Below, piece after piece: positions 25,940-34,396 of a DNA stretch of 64,000 nucleotides (position 1 is the first letter of the stretch; each line of letters begins with the position of its first letter). The notes below the pieces were generated by a model. That model made no database searches and was not told the origin of the DNA. It saw only the letters and a program-made list of their open reading frames with translations. This DNA is from Massilia sp. Root418. GTDB taxonomy: Bacteria > Pseudomonadota > Gammaproteobacteria > Burkholderiales > Burkholderiaceae_D. The stretch is taken from the NCBI RefSeq assembly GCF_001425265.1, contig NZ_LMEC01000001.1:702036-766035 (forward strand), in the 5' to 3' direction. Position numbers and translations under genes: made by a program.

Positions 25940-28387
25940 ATGCATACAGACCAAGATTTGGAACAACAGCCGGTGGTGAAACGGCTGCAGGACTTCGACA
26001 CCGCATCGGGCAACCTGGGCGAGCGCGCACTGTTCAACTACCGCCCGCTGGTCATCCTGCTATGCCTGCTGGCGACCATCGTACTGGGCTACCAGGCCAC
26101 GCGCATCAAGCTCAACGCCAGCTTCGAGAAGATGATCCCCACCGCCCACCCCTACGTGGCCAACTACCTGGCCAACAAGGCGGACCTGAACGGGCTTGGC
26201 AACTCGGTGCGCATCGCGGTCGAAGCGGGCGGCGGCAGCATCTATGACCGCAACTACCTCGATACCCTGCAACGCCTGAACGATGAACTGTTCCTGCTGC
26301 CCGGCGTGGACCGTCCCTTCATGAAATCGCTGTGGACGCCCAGCACGCGCTGGGCCTCCGTCACTGAGGAAGGCCTGGACGGCGGCACGGTCATCCCCGA
26401 CGGCTACGACGGCTCGCCCGCCAGCCTGGCGCAGCTGCGCGCCAACGTGGCACGCTCCGGCGAAATCGGCCAGCTGGTGGCGGCGGACTTCAAGTCCAGC
26501 ATCGTCTTCGTGCCGCTGCTGGACCGCAATCCCCAGACCGGCCAGGCGCTCGACTACGGCGCCCTGTCCGAGCGGCTGGAGCAGATCCGCGCCAAATACG
26601 AGAAGGAAGGTGCGCGCATCCACATCACCGGCTTCGCCAAGATCGTCGGCGACCTGATCAACGGCCTGCAGCAGGTGCTGCTGTTCTTCCTGCTGGCCAT
26701 CGCCATCGCCGGCGCGGTGCTGTTCTGGTACACGCGCTGCTTGCGCAGCACCACGCTGGTGATCCTGTGCTCGCTGGTGGCGGTGCTGTGGCAATGCGGC
26801 CTACTGGCCACCCTGGACTACGAGCTCGATCCCTATTCGGTGCTGGTGCCCTTCCTGGTGTTCGCCATCGGCATGAGCCACGGCGCGCAGAAGATGAACG
26901 GCATCATGCAGGACGTGGGACGCGGCACGCACCGCGTGGTGGCCGCGCGCTACACCTTCCGCCGCCTGTTCGCCGCCGGCCTCACCGCGCTGCTGTGCGA
27001 CGCCGTAGGCTTCGCGGTGCTGGTCAGCATCCAGATCAAGGTGATCCAGGACCTGGCCATCGTCGCCAGCATCGGAGTGGCGGTGCTGATCTTCACGAAC
27101 CTGGTGCTGCTGCCCGTGCTGCTGTCCTACACCGGCGTGAGCGCCAGTGCCGCCGGGCGCAGCCTGCAGGCCGACCACGCCGGTGGCGCCGGCGGCGGGC
27201 CGCAGCCCTGGCTGTGGACCTTCCTCGACCGCTTCACCCGGCGCGGCTGGGCCGCCGCTACGGTGGCCGCCAGCGTGCTGCTGGGCGGCATGGGCTATTT
27301 GTACAGCCTGAAACTGCAGGTGGGCGACCTCGATCCCGGCGCGCCAGAACTGCGCGCCGACTCGCGCTACAACCGCGACAACGGCTTCATGGTGGCCAAC
27401 TATGCTGCCAGCTCGGACATCCTGGTGGTGATGATCAAGACCGCGCCCGACCAGTGCACCCGGTACGCCACCCTGGCCAGCGTGGACGCCCTGGCGTGGC
27501 AGCTGGAGCAGCTGCCGGGCGTGGACTCCACCAACTCCATGGCGGCGCTGAGCAAGCTGGCCACCACCGGCTACAACGAGGGCAGCTTCAAATGGTATGA
27601 CCTGATCCCCAACGCCGGCGCGCTGGGCGCGGTACAGACAAGGGCGCCGCGCGAGCTATTCAACCAGGGCTGCTCGCTGCTGTCGCTCTACGTCTACCTG
27701 AAGGACCACAAGGCCGCCACGCTGACGCGGGTGGTGGACGCGGTGGAAGCCTACGCCGCCGCCAACAACACGCCGGAAGTGCAGTTCCAGCTGGCCGCCG
27801 GCAGCGCCGGCATCGAGGCCGCCACCAACATCGTGGTCAAGCAGGCCATGCGCGACATGCTGTTCTGGGTCTATGGCGCGGTGATCCTGCTGTGCTACGC
27901 CACCTTCCGCAGCTGGCGCGCGGTGGCGGTCGCCATCCTGCCGCTGGTGCTCACCTCGATCCTGTGCGAGGTGCTGATGGTGGTGCTGGGCATGGGCGTG
28001 AAGGTGGCCACGCTGCCGGTGATCGCGCTGGGCGTGGGCATCGGCGTCGATTACGCGCTCTATGTGTTGAGCGTGATGCTGACCCGCATGCGCGCCGGCG
28101 CCAGCCTGTCCGCCGCCTACCTGCACGCGCTGCAGTTCACCGGCCGCGTGGTGATACTCACCGGCGTGACGCTGGCCGTGGCGGTGGCAACCTGGCTATT
28201 CTCGCCGATCAAATTCCAGGCCGACATGGGCATCCTGCTGGCCTTCATGTTCCTTTGGAATATGGTTGGCGCGCTGGTGCTGGTGCCGGCGCTGGCCTAC
28301 TTCCTGATGCCGCAGCCGGCGCCGGCCCGGGCGCAGCCGGCGCATGCCCCCTCCCTCACCCGACAGGAGCAAGCCCACCATGCCTGA
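25940..28387 (+). CDS. MMPL/RND-family inner-membrane transporter
   Basis: An 815-residue membrane protein with two repeats: a single helix (about 33-52), a periplasmic domain, then a bundle of about five helices (about 230-400), followed by the same pattern in the second half (helix near 440, bundle near 640-800). GIGVDYALYVLSVMLTRM is the usual RND stretch in the second bundle. No adaptor or TolC-like gene is nearby, which separates it from drug efflux pumps. With DUF1302, DUF1329 and the propeller protein it forms a module thought to move hydrophobic compounds or lipids across the envelope. The direction is unknown. It overlaps the esterase gene by 8 bases. Confidence 0.9.
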   Translation: MHTDQDLEQQPVVKRLQDFDTASGNLGERALFNYRPLVILLCLLATIVLGYQATRIKLNASFEKMIPTAHPYVANYLANKADLNGLGNSVRIAVEAGGGSIYDRNYLDTLQRLNDELFLLPGVDRPFMKSLWTPSTRWASVTEEGLDGGTVIPDGYDGSPASLAQLRANVARSGEIGQLVAADFKSSIVFVPLLDRNPQTGQALDYGALSERLEQIRAKYEKEGARIHITGFAKIVGDLINGLQQVLLFFLLAIAIAGAVLFWYTRCLRSTTLVILCSLVAVLWQCGLLATLDYELDPYSVLVPFLVFAIGMSHGAQKMNGIMQDVGRGTHRVVAARYTFRRLFAAGLTALLCDAVGFAVLVSIQIKVIQDLAIVASIGVAVLIFTNLVLLPVLLSYTGVSASAAGRSLQADHAGGAGGGPQPWLWTFLDRFTRRGWAAATVAASVLLGGMGYLYSLKLQVGDLDPGAPELRADSRYNRDNGFMVANYAASSDILVVMIKTAPDQCTRYATLASVDALAWQLEQLPGVDSTNSMAALSKLATTGYNEGSFKWYDLIPNAGALGAVQTRAPRELFNQGCSLLSLYVYLKDHKAATLTRVVDAVEAYAAANNTPEVQFQLAAGSAGIEAATNIVVKQAMRDMLFWVYGAVILLCYATFRSWRAVAVAILPLVLTSILCEVLMVVLGMGVKVATLPVIALGVGIGVDYALYVLSVMLTRMRAGASLSAAYLHALQFTGRVVILTGVTLAVAVATWLFSPIKFQADMGILLAFMFLWNMVGALVLVPALAYFLMPQPAPARAQPAHAPSLTRQEQAHHA

Positions 28388-30182
28388 CTTCGTTCCCCAC
28401 GCCTCAGGCTCCCTGCGGCGCACAGCACTTGGCGACGTGGTCGGCCGCGCGGACCGCCACCACACCCACGCCTGGCTGGGACTGCCGTATGCTCAGCCGC
28501 CGGTCGGCGCCTTGCGCTGGAAGGCGCCGCGTGCGCCGCAGCCCTGGAGCGGCGTGCGCCAGGCCCTAGCCTGCGGAGCGCCCGCCCTGCAGCTTGGCGG
28601 CCTCACGCTGGAGCTGCCGCCCAAGCAATGGGGACAGCCGGCCGGCTCCGAAGACTGCCTGACCCTGAACGTGTTCGCCCCGGAGATGACCGCCGAAGAG
28701 GCGCAGGCCGCCGCCCTGCCGGTCATGTTCTGGATCCACGGCGGCGCCAATACCGCCGGCACGGCCGCCACCTACACCACCTTGCGCAACCTGGCCGGCC
28801 AGGACCGCGTGGTCGTGGTGTCCGCCAACTACCGGCTCGGCATCCTCGGCTGGTTCAGCCTGGATGAACTGGCACAGGATGACGACACCCCGGCTGACCG
28901 CTCCGGCAATTTCGGCACGCTGGACCTGGTGGCGGCGCTGCAATGGGTTGGCCGCCACATCACGGCATTCGGCGGCGATCCCGGCAATGTCACTGTGTTC
29001 GGCGAGTCCGCCGGAGGCCTGAATACCTACACCCTGCTTGCCAGCCCGCTGGCCAAGGGCCTGTTCCACCGTGCCATCCTGCAGTCGCCGCTCACGGCCA
29101 GCTACACCATGGAACAGGCGCGCAACTACGCGGACGACGAAGCTGTCCCGGGCCATGCCCTCAGCTCGCGCGAGCTGCTGTGCGCCTGGCTGCAGCGTGA
29201 CGGCCGCGCAGCCGACCGCGCAGCGGCCAAGTCGCTGGTCGCCTCCATGCCGCCGGCCAGCATCGCCGCCTACGTGCGCAGCCTGCCGCCGGCCGCGCTG
29301 CTGGCGCCCATCACGCCGGGGGCCCTCAGCTTCTACGACGCGCCCTGCGTGCTGCAGGACGGCCACGTGCTGCCCGCCATGCCGCTGCCCCAGGTGTTCA
29401 CCGACCGCCGCCGCTACAACGCGGTGCCGGTCATCATCGGCACCAACCGCGACGAGTACAAGCTGTTCATGTCCAACAACCCGGACTATGTGCGCATGCT
29501 GTTCGGCAGCATCCCGCTGATGCGCAACCGCGCCCGCTACCAGCGCCACGCGGCCTATATGTCGGCCCTGTGGCAGGCCTCCGGCGCGCTGGAGCCGGCC
29601 AGCGCCATGGTGGCCTCCGGCCATCCCGACGTCTGGGTCTACCGCTTCGACTGGGACGAGCAGCCCGCCGTGCCCTTCATCGCGCCGCGCGTGCTGCTGG
29701 GCGCGGCCCACGTGCTGGACGTCGCCTTCGTGTTCCGCGACCTGGACGGCGAGTTCGATCCCTTCCGCTCCTTCACCGCCGCCAACCTCCTCGGCCGCAA
29801 GGAAGTCTCGGACGCCATGGCGGGCTACTGGACCCATTTCGCGCGCCACGGCCAGCCCGGACGGGGCCCAGGCGGCACGCTGCCCGACTGGTGGCGCTGG
29901 AGCGCCGACGCCGCCCAGCCGCGCCTGATGCTGTTCGATACCAGCGCCGGCGGCGGCACCCGCATGGTCGCGCACGAGAACAGCCTGGCCACGCTCAAGG
30001 CGGCGCTGGCGCAGGACCCCGCGCTGCGCGGCAAGCCGCGCGAGCGCTGCGAGCTGTACGGCCGCATGTTCCTGTGGTCCATCTTCGGCAGCCGGGAGGC
30101 GCCGCAGGCGCTGGCGGCCTATGCCCAGGCCCACGGCTACACCGGCCGCACCGACCAGCTACGCCCCAGCTACTGGCCATGA
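28380..30182 (+). CDS. Type-B carboxylesterase
   Basis: A 600-residue alpha/beta hydrolase without a signal peptide. It shows SEDCLTLNVF, oxyanion-hole stretch IHGGANTAGTA, nucleophile S210 in FGESAGG, and a late LGAAHVLDVAFVF stretch where the catalytic His of this family lies. The ATG at 28380 overlaps the MMPL stop, so it is translationally coupled. It could hydrolyse esters of coniferyl alcohol or ferulate in the cytoplasm, for instance after uptake by the preceding module. That role is inferred. The stop overlaps the thiolase start. Confidence 0.88.
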   Translation: MPDFVPHASGSLRRTALGDVVGRADRHHTHAWLGLPYAQPPVGALRWKAPRAPQPWSGVRQALACGAPALQLGGLTLELPPKQWGQPAGSEDCLTLNVFAPEMTAEEAQAAALPVMFWIHGGANTAGTAATYTTLRNLAGQDRVVVVSANYRLGILGWFSLDELAQDDDTPADRSGNFGTLDLVAALQWVGRHITAFGGDPGNVTVFGESAGGLNTYTLLASPLAKGLFHRAILQSPLTASYTMEQARNYADDEAVPGHALSSRELLCAWLQRDGRAADRAAAKSLVASMPPASIAAYVRSLPPAALLAPITPGALSFYDAPCVLQDGHVLPAMPLPQVFTDRRRYNAVPVIIGTNRDEYKLFMSNNPDYVRMLFGSIPLMRNRARYQRHAAYMSALWQASGALEPASAMVASGHPDVWVYRFDWDEQPAVPFIAPRVLLGAAHVLDVAFVFRDLDGEFDPFRSFTAANLLGRKEVSDAMAGYWTHFARHGQPGRGPGGTLPDWWRWSADAAQPRLMLFDTSAGGGTRMVAHENSLATLKAALAQDPALRGKPRERCELYGRMFLWSIFGSREAPQALAAYAQAHGYTGRTDQLRPSYWP

Positions 30183-31462
30183 GCATGCGCGCCGACCGGG
30201 GATTTTTCCGCAGCTACGAGGACTTGTGGCTGATCGATGGGCTGCGCACGCCCATGGCCGACTACTGCGGTGCCTTCAGCCAGGTATCGCCCACGGACCT
30301 CGGCATCAAGGCGGCGCGCGCGGTACTGCGGCGCAGCGGCGTGCCGGCCACGGACATCGGCTCCGTCATCACCGGCAGCATGGCACCGGGCGACTGCTAC
30401 CAGTACATGCTGCCGCGCCATGTCGGCCTGTACGCCGGCGTGCCGCTGGCGGTGCCGGCCCTGAACGTGCAGCGCGTGTGCGGCACGGGCTTCGAACTGT
30501 TCCGCCAGGCGGGCGACCAGATCGCGCTGGGCTATGCGGACGCCGTACTGGTGGTGGGCACCGAATCGATGACGCGCAATCCCATCGCCGCCTTCGGCCA
30601 CCGCGCCGGCTTCAAGCTGGGCGCGCCGGTGGGCTTCCAGGACTTCCTGTGGGAGGCGCTGACCGATCCGGCCGCCGCCGTCACCATGCCGCAGACGGCG
30701 GAAAACCTGGCGCGCAGCTACGGCATCACACGCGCAGAGGTGGACCGCTACGCTGCCCAGTCGCATGCCCGCGCGCTGGAGGCGCGCGCCAGCGGCTTCC
30801 ACGCCGGGGAGATTGCGGCCGTCGCCAACGAGACTTTCACCCTGGAGGGCTACGCCGACCGCGCCATCCGCCTGCACGGGCCAGTGGCGGAGCTGGCGCA
30901 GGACACGCACCCGCGCATTTCGCCGCCGTCCGTGCTGGCCACGCTGCGCCCGCTGTACCCGGACGGCGTGCAAACCGGCGGCAACAGCTGCGCGCTGGCC
31001 GACGGCGCGGCCGCCGCCATCGTGGCCTCGGGCGCCTACGCCAGGTCCGGCCAGCACCGCCCGCAGGCGCGCATCGCGGCGGCGGCGGTGGTCGGCGTGC
31101 CGCCCAAGATCATGGGCATCGGCCCGGCGCCCGCCATCCGGCTGTTGCTGCAACGCTGCGGCTTGCGCCTGGAGCAGATCGGGCTGTTCGAGATCAATGA
31201 AGCGCAGGGCGCGCAGATCCTCGCGGTGGAGCGCGAGCTGGGGCTGGAGCGGGCGCGCCTGAACGTACACGGCGGCGCCATCGCGCTGGGCCACCCGCTG
31301 GCGGCCACCGGCGTGCGCCTGGCCGTGACGCTGGCGCGCGCGCTGGACCTGCGGCGCGAACGCTACGGCGTGGCGGCGGCCTGCATCGGCGGCGGCCAGG
31401 GCATCGCCCTGCTGCTGGAAAATCCGGACTGGCAGCGCTTACAGCACCATGGCGCTCAGTGA
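30179..31462 (+). CDS. Thiolase (acetyl-CoA acyltransferase family)
   Basis: A 427-residue thiolase. The nucleophile C101 is in QRVCGTGFELF. Further motifs are EINEAQGAQI, GGAIALGHP and the second catalytic Cys in ACIGGGQG. It starts with ATGA overlapping the esterase stop and ends the 12-kb sigma-54 operon. A thiolase gene (aat) also accompanies ferulate genes in Pseudomonas sp. HR199. It could serve a CoA-dependent beta-oxidative side-chain route parallel to the Ech route, or 3-oxoadipyl-CoA cleavage. The last 24 bases overlap the convergent MarR gene. Confidence 0.88.
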   Translation: MSMRADRGFFRSYEDLWLIDGLRTPMADYCGAFSQVSPTDLGIKAARAVLRRSGVPATDIGSVITGSMAPGDCYQYMLPRHVGLYAGVPLAVPALNVQRVCGTGFELFRQAGDQIALGYADAVLVVGTESMTRNPIAAFGHRAGFKLGAPVGFQDFLWEALTDPAAAVTMPQTAENLARSYGITRAEVDRYAAQSHARALEARASGFHAGEIAAVANETFTLEGYADRAIRLHGPVAELAQDTHPRISPPSVLATLRPLYPDGVQTGGNSCALADGAAAAIVASGAYARSGQHRPQARIAAAAVVGVPPKIMGIGPAPAIRLLLQRCGLRLEQIGLFEINEAQGAQILAVERELGLERARLNVHGGAIALGHPLAATGVRLAVTLARALDLRRERYGVAAACIGGGQGIALLLENPDWQRLQHHGAQ

Positions 31463-31894
31463 GCGCAACAGCACCCGCAGCTGGCCATGCAGCTCGCTGC
31501 GCTGGTCCACGCCCAGTTCTGCCAGCATGGCCTGCTCCAGCTGCGCCACCGCAGCGTGCCCCTGGCGCAGCAAGGCGCTGCCTTCGGCGCTCAGGCGCAA
31601 GTGGATGATGCGGCCATGATTCACATCCGCCTGGCGCTCGATCCAGCCGCGCGCTTCCATCGCCTTTACCATTTCATTGGCCGACTGGGGCGAGATCATG
31701 GAGCGTTCGGCCAGCTGCGCGTTGGACAGCTGCTGCTGCGTGTCCAGCACGGACAGCGCCGTGTACTGGGCGGCGGTCAGGCCCAGCACACCGAGACTGT
31801 CGCGCAGGCGGCGGCTCAGCACGTGGTCGATGCGCCCGATCAGGTAGGCGATGCCGGTGGGCTTGTCGTGCGCGGCGGGCTGGTCTTTTTTCAT
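31439..31894 (-). CDS. MarR-family regulator of ferulate genes (FerR/FerC-like)
   Basis: A 151-residue winged-helix protein with LTAAQYTALSVLDTQQQLSN, AQLAERSMISPQSANEMVKA and the wing DVNHGRIIHLRLSAEG. It is divergent from ech-vdh-fcs. MarR-type regulators that respond to feruloyl-CoA control ferulate genes in Sphingobium and Pseudomonas, so the same role is likely here. A 17-bp inverted repeat overlaps the predicted ech start point. Its 3' end overlaps the thiolase gene by 24 bases tail to tail. Confidence 0.88.
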   Translation of the reverse strand: MKKDQPAAHDKPTGIAYLIGRIDHVLSRRLRDSLGVLGLTAAQYTALSVLDTQQQLSNAQLAERSMISPQSANEMVKAMEARGWIERQADVNHGRIIHLRLSAEGSALLRQGHAAVAQLEQAMLAELGVDQRSELHGQLRVLLRSLSAMVL

Positions 31895-31930
31895 GGTTTC
31901 AACAGAGTTCGAAAGCGTTCAAGAAAGCGC

Positions 31931-31960
31931 TTGCATTCAAGGCCAAGCAGAATATATTAT
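31931..31960 (+). promoter_or_regulatory. Candidate sigma-70 promoter of ech-vdh-fcs
   Basis: TTGCAT (31931-31936) and TATTAT (31955-31960) are 18 bases apart, and ech begins 50 bases further on. The predicted start point coincides with the inverted repeat at 31969. Confidence 0.5.
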
Positions 31961-31968
31961 AAGCCATG

Positions 31969-31985
31969 TATCAGGCAACCTGATA
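31969..31985. promoter_or_regulatory. 17-bp inverted repeat, probable MarR operator of ech
   Basis: TATCAGG-CAA-CCTGATA has perfect 7-base arms. It starts 9 bases after the -10 hexamer, so occupancy would block initiation at ech. The divergent MarR protein is the obvious candidate to bind it. Confidence 0.62.
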
Positions 31986-32010
31986 TTAACCTACCAAAAG
32001 AGAGAATGAG

Positions 32011-32844
32011 ATGAGCCAATACGACAAGCGCTGGAGTACCGTCCTGGTTGAAGTCACGGGCGGCATCGCCTGGGTGACACTGAACCGCCCCGAAAAGCGC
32101 AACGCCATGAGCCCCACCCTGAACCGCGAAATGATCGACGTGCTCGAAACGCTGGAGCTGGATCCGGAAGCGCAGGTGCTGGTGCTCACCGGCGCCGGCG
32201 ACAGCTGGACCGCCGGCATGGACCTGAAAGAGTACTTCCGCGAGAACGACGGCAAGCCGGAGATCTTCCAGGAGAAGCTGCGCCGCGACTGCTCGCAATG
32301 GCAATGGAAGCTGCTGCGCATGTACAGCAAGCCCACCATCGCCATGGTCAACGGCTGGTGCTTCGGCGGCGCCTTCTCGCCGCTGGTGGCCTGCGACCTG
32401 GCCATCACGGCTGACGACGCGGTGTACGGCCTGTCCGAGATCAACTGGGGTATCCCGCCGGGCAACCTGGTAAGCAAGGCCGTGGCCGACACCATGGGCC
32501 ACCGCCAGGCGCTACACTACATCATGACCGGCGACACCTTCACCGGCAAGGAAGCCGCCGCCATGGGCCTGGTCAACAAGAGCGTGCCGCTGGCCGAGCT
32601 GCGCGCCGCCACCGTGGAGCTGGCAGAAAAGCTGCTGGCCAAGTCGCCCACAGTGCTGCGCATCGCCAAGAACGGCTTCAAGCGCTGCCGCGAACTGACC
32701 TGGGAACAGAACGAGGATTACCTGTATGCCAAAGTGGACCAGTCGAACTACCGCGATCCGGAAAAAGGCCGCGCCCAGGGCCTCAAGCAGTTCCTGGACG
32801 ATAAGACCATCAAGCCCGGCCTGCAGACCTACAAGCGCGCATAA
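32011..32844 (+). CDS. ech: Feruloyl-CoA hydratase/lyase
   Basis: A 277-residue crotonase-fold enzyme that hydrates feruloyl-CoA and cleaves it to vanillin and acetyl-CoA. It is very close to the Pseudomonas fluorescens HCHL as I remember it, including RPEKRNAMSPTLNREMIDVL, GMDLKEYFRE and NGWCFGGAFSPLVACDLAI. The key positions of that enzyme, M70, E143 and Y239, are occupied by the same residues at the same numbers. It is the first gene of ech-vdh-fcs and is preceded by AAGAGAGAATGAG. Confidence 0.97.
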   Translation: MSQYDKRWSTVLVEVTGGIAWVTLNRPEKRNAMSPTLNREMIDVLETLELDPEAQVLVLTGAGDSWTAGMDLKEYFRENDGKPEIFQEKLRRDCSQWQWKLLRMYSKPTIAMVNGWCFGGAFSPLVACDLAITADDAVYGLSEINWGIPPGNLVSKAVADTMGHRQALHYIMTGDTFTGKEAAAMGLVNKSVPLAELRAATVELAEKLLAKSPTVLRIAKNGFKRCRELTWEQNEDYLYAKVDQSNYRDPEKGRAQGLKQFLDDKTIKPGLQTYKRA

Positions 32845-32927
32845 GACGCGCCGACCGCAGGCTCGCCATGGCCAACCGCCGCCAGCGAGCCGCCAGCCCA
32901 ATAACAACGCATCAAAGGAGACACGCC

Positions 32928-34382
32928 ATGCTTGAAGCACGCTTGCTGATCGGAGGCCTGGACCAGGCCGCGTCCAACGGCGCCACCTACCAGCGCCTCA
33001 ACCCCGCCACCGGCGACACCGCCTCGGTGGCCGCCGCCGCCACCCTGGAGGACGCCGACGCCGCCGTGGCGGCCGCGCAGGCGGCCTTCCCCGCCTGGTC
33101 CGCCACCGCGCCCGGCGAGCGGCGCCGCCTGCTGCTCAAGGCCGCCGACTGCCTGCAGGCGCGCGCCCCCGAGTTCATCGCCGCCGGCGTGGCCGAAGCG
33201 GGCGGCGTGGCCGGCTGGTACGGCTTCAACGTGATGCTGGCGGCCGGCATGCTGCGCGAAGCGGCCGCGCTCACCACCCAGATCGCCGGCGAAGTGATCC
33301 CGTCGGACGTGCCGGGCCTGATGGCCATGGGCGTGCGCCAGGCCTGCGGCGTGGTGCTGGGCATCGCACCGTGGAACGCACCCGTCATCCTGGGCACGCG
33401 CGCCATCGCCACCCCGCTCGCCTGCGGCAATACGGTGGTGCTCAAATCGTCGGAAATCTGCCCGGCGCTGCACCGCCTGATCGGCGCCGTGTTCGAGGAC
33501 GCCGGTTTCCCGCCAGGTGTGGTCAATGTCGTCAGCAACGCGCCGCAGGACGCCGCCGCCGTGGTGGCGCGCCTGATCGCCCATCCGGCCGTCAAGCGCG
33601 TCAACTTCACCGGCTCCACCAAGGTGGGCCGCATCATCGCCCAGCAGGCAGCGCAGCACCTGAAGCCGGTGGTGCTGGAACTGGGCGGCAAGAACCCGCT
33701 GCTGGTGCTGGACGACGCCGACCTGGATGAAGCAGTGCAGGCGGCCGCCTTCGGCTCCTTCTTCAACCAGGGCCAGATCTGCATGTCCACCGACCGCATC
33801 ATCGTCGACAACAAGGTGGCGGACGCCTTCGTCGAGAAGCTGCGCGCCAAGACCGCCACCCTGCGCGCCGGCAAACCGGGCCAGGAAGGCGCGGTACTGG
33901 GCGGCATGGTGGACGCGCAGGCGGCGGCGCGCGTGGCGGCCATGGTGGCCGACGCCGCCGCCAAGGGCGCCGCGCTGGTGTGCGGCAGCGCGGATGCGGA
34001 CGGCAACGTGCTGCAGCCGGCGATCATCGACCGCATCACGCCGGACATGCTGGTGCACCAGGAGGAATCCTTCGGCCCCATCGTCGGCATTATCCGCGTG
34101 GACGGCGACGAGGCGGCGCTGGCCGAGGCCAACGCCAGCGAATACGGCCTGTCGGCCGCCATCTTCAGCCGCGACATCCCGCGCGCGCTGGCCCTGGCGC
34201 GGCGCGTGGAATCGGGCATCTGCCACATCAACAGCTCCACCGTGGCGGACGAGGCGCAGATGCCCTTCGGCGGCGTGAAGGCCAGCGGCTACGGGCGCTT
34301 CGGCGGCAAGGCCGGCATCGCCGAATTCACCGACCTGCGCTGGATCACCATCCAGAGCGGCCACCGCCACTACCCGGTGTGA
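32928..34382 (+). CDS. vdh: Vanillin dehydrogenase
   Basis: A 484-residue aldehyde dehydrogenase that oxidises vanillin, the Ech product, to vanillate, the VanAB substrate. The catalytic set is N150 in APWNAP, E251 in VLELGGKNP and C285 in NQGQICMST. The ATG at 32928 follows AAAGGAGACACGCC. An upstream in-frame ATG at 32868 adds a basic tail absent from the family. The vanillin assignment rests on position between ech and fcs. Relaxed specificity for other benzaldehydes is common. Confidence 0.94.
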   Translation: MLEARLLIGGLDQAASNGATYQRLNPATGDTASVAAAATLEDADAAVAAAQAAFPAWSATAPGERRRLLLKAADCLQARAPEFIAAGVAEAGGVAGWYGFNVMLAAGMLREAAALTTQIAGEVIPSDVPGLMAMGVRQACGVVLGIAPWNAPVILGTRAIATPLACGNTVVLKSSEICPALHRLIGAVFEDAGFPPGVVNVVSNAPQDAAAVVARLIAHPAVKRVNFTGSTKVGRIIAQQAAQHLKPVVLELGGKNPLLVLDDADLDEAVQAAAFGSFFNQGQICMSTDRIIVDNKVADAFVEKLRAKTATLRAGKPGQEGAVLGGMVDAQAAARVAAMVADAAAKGAALVCGSADADGNVLQPAIIDRITPDMLVHQEESFGPIVGIIRVDGDEAALAEANASEYGLSAAIFSRDIPRALALARRVESGICHINSSTVADEAQMPFGGVKASGYGRFGGKAGIAEFTDLRWITIQSGHRHYPV

Positions 34383-34396
34383 CGGTGGTGCACGCC

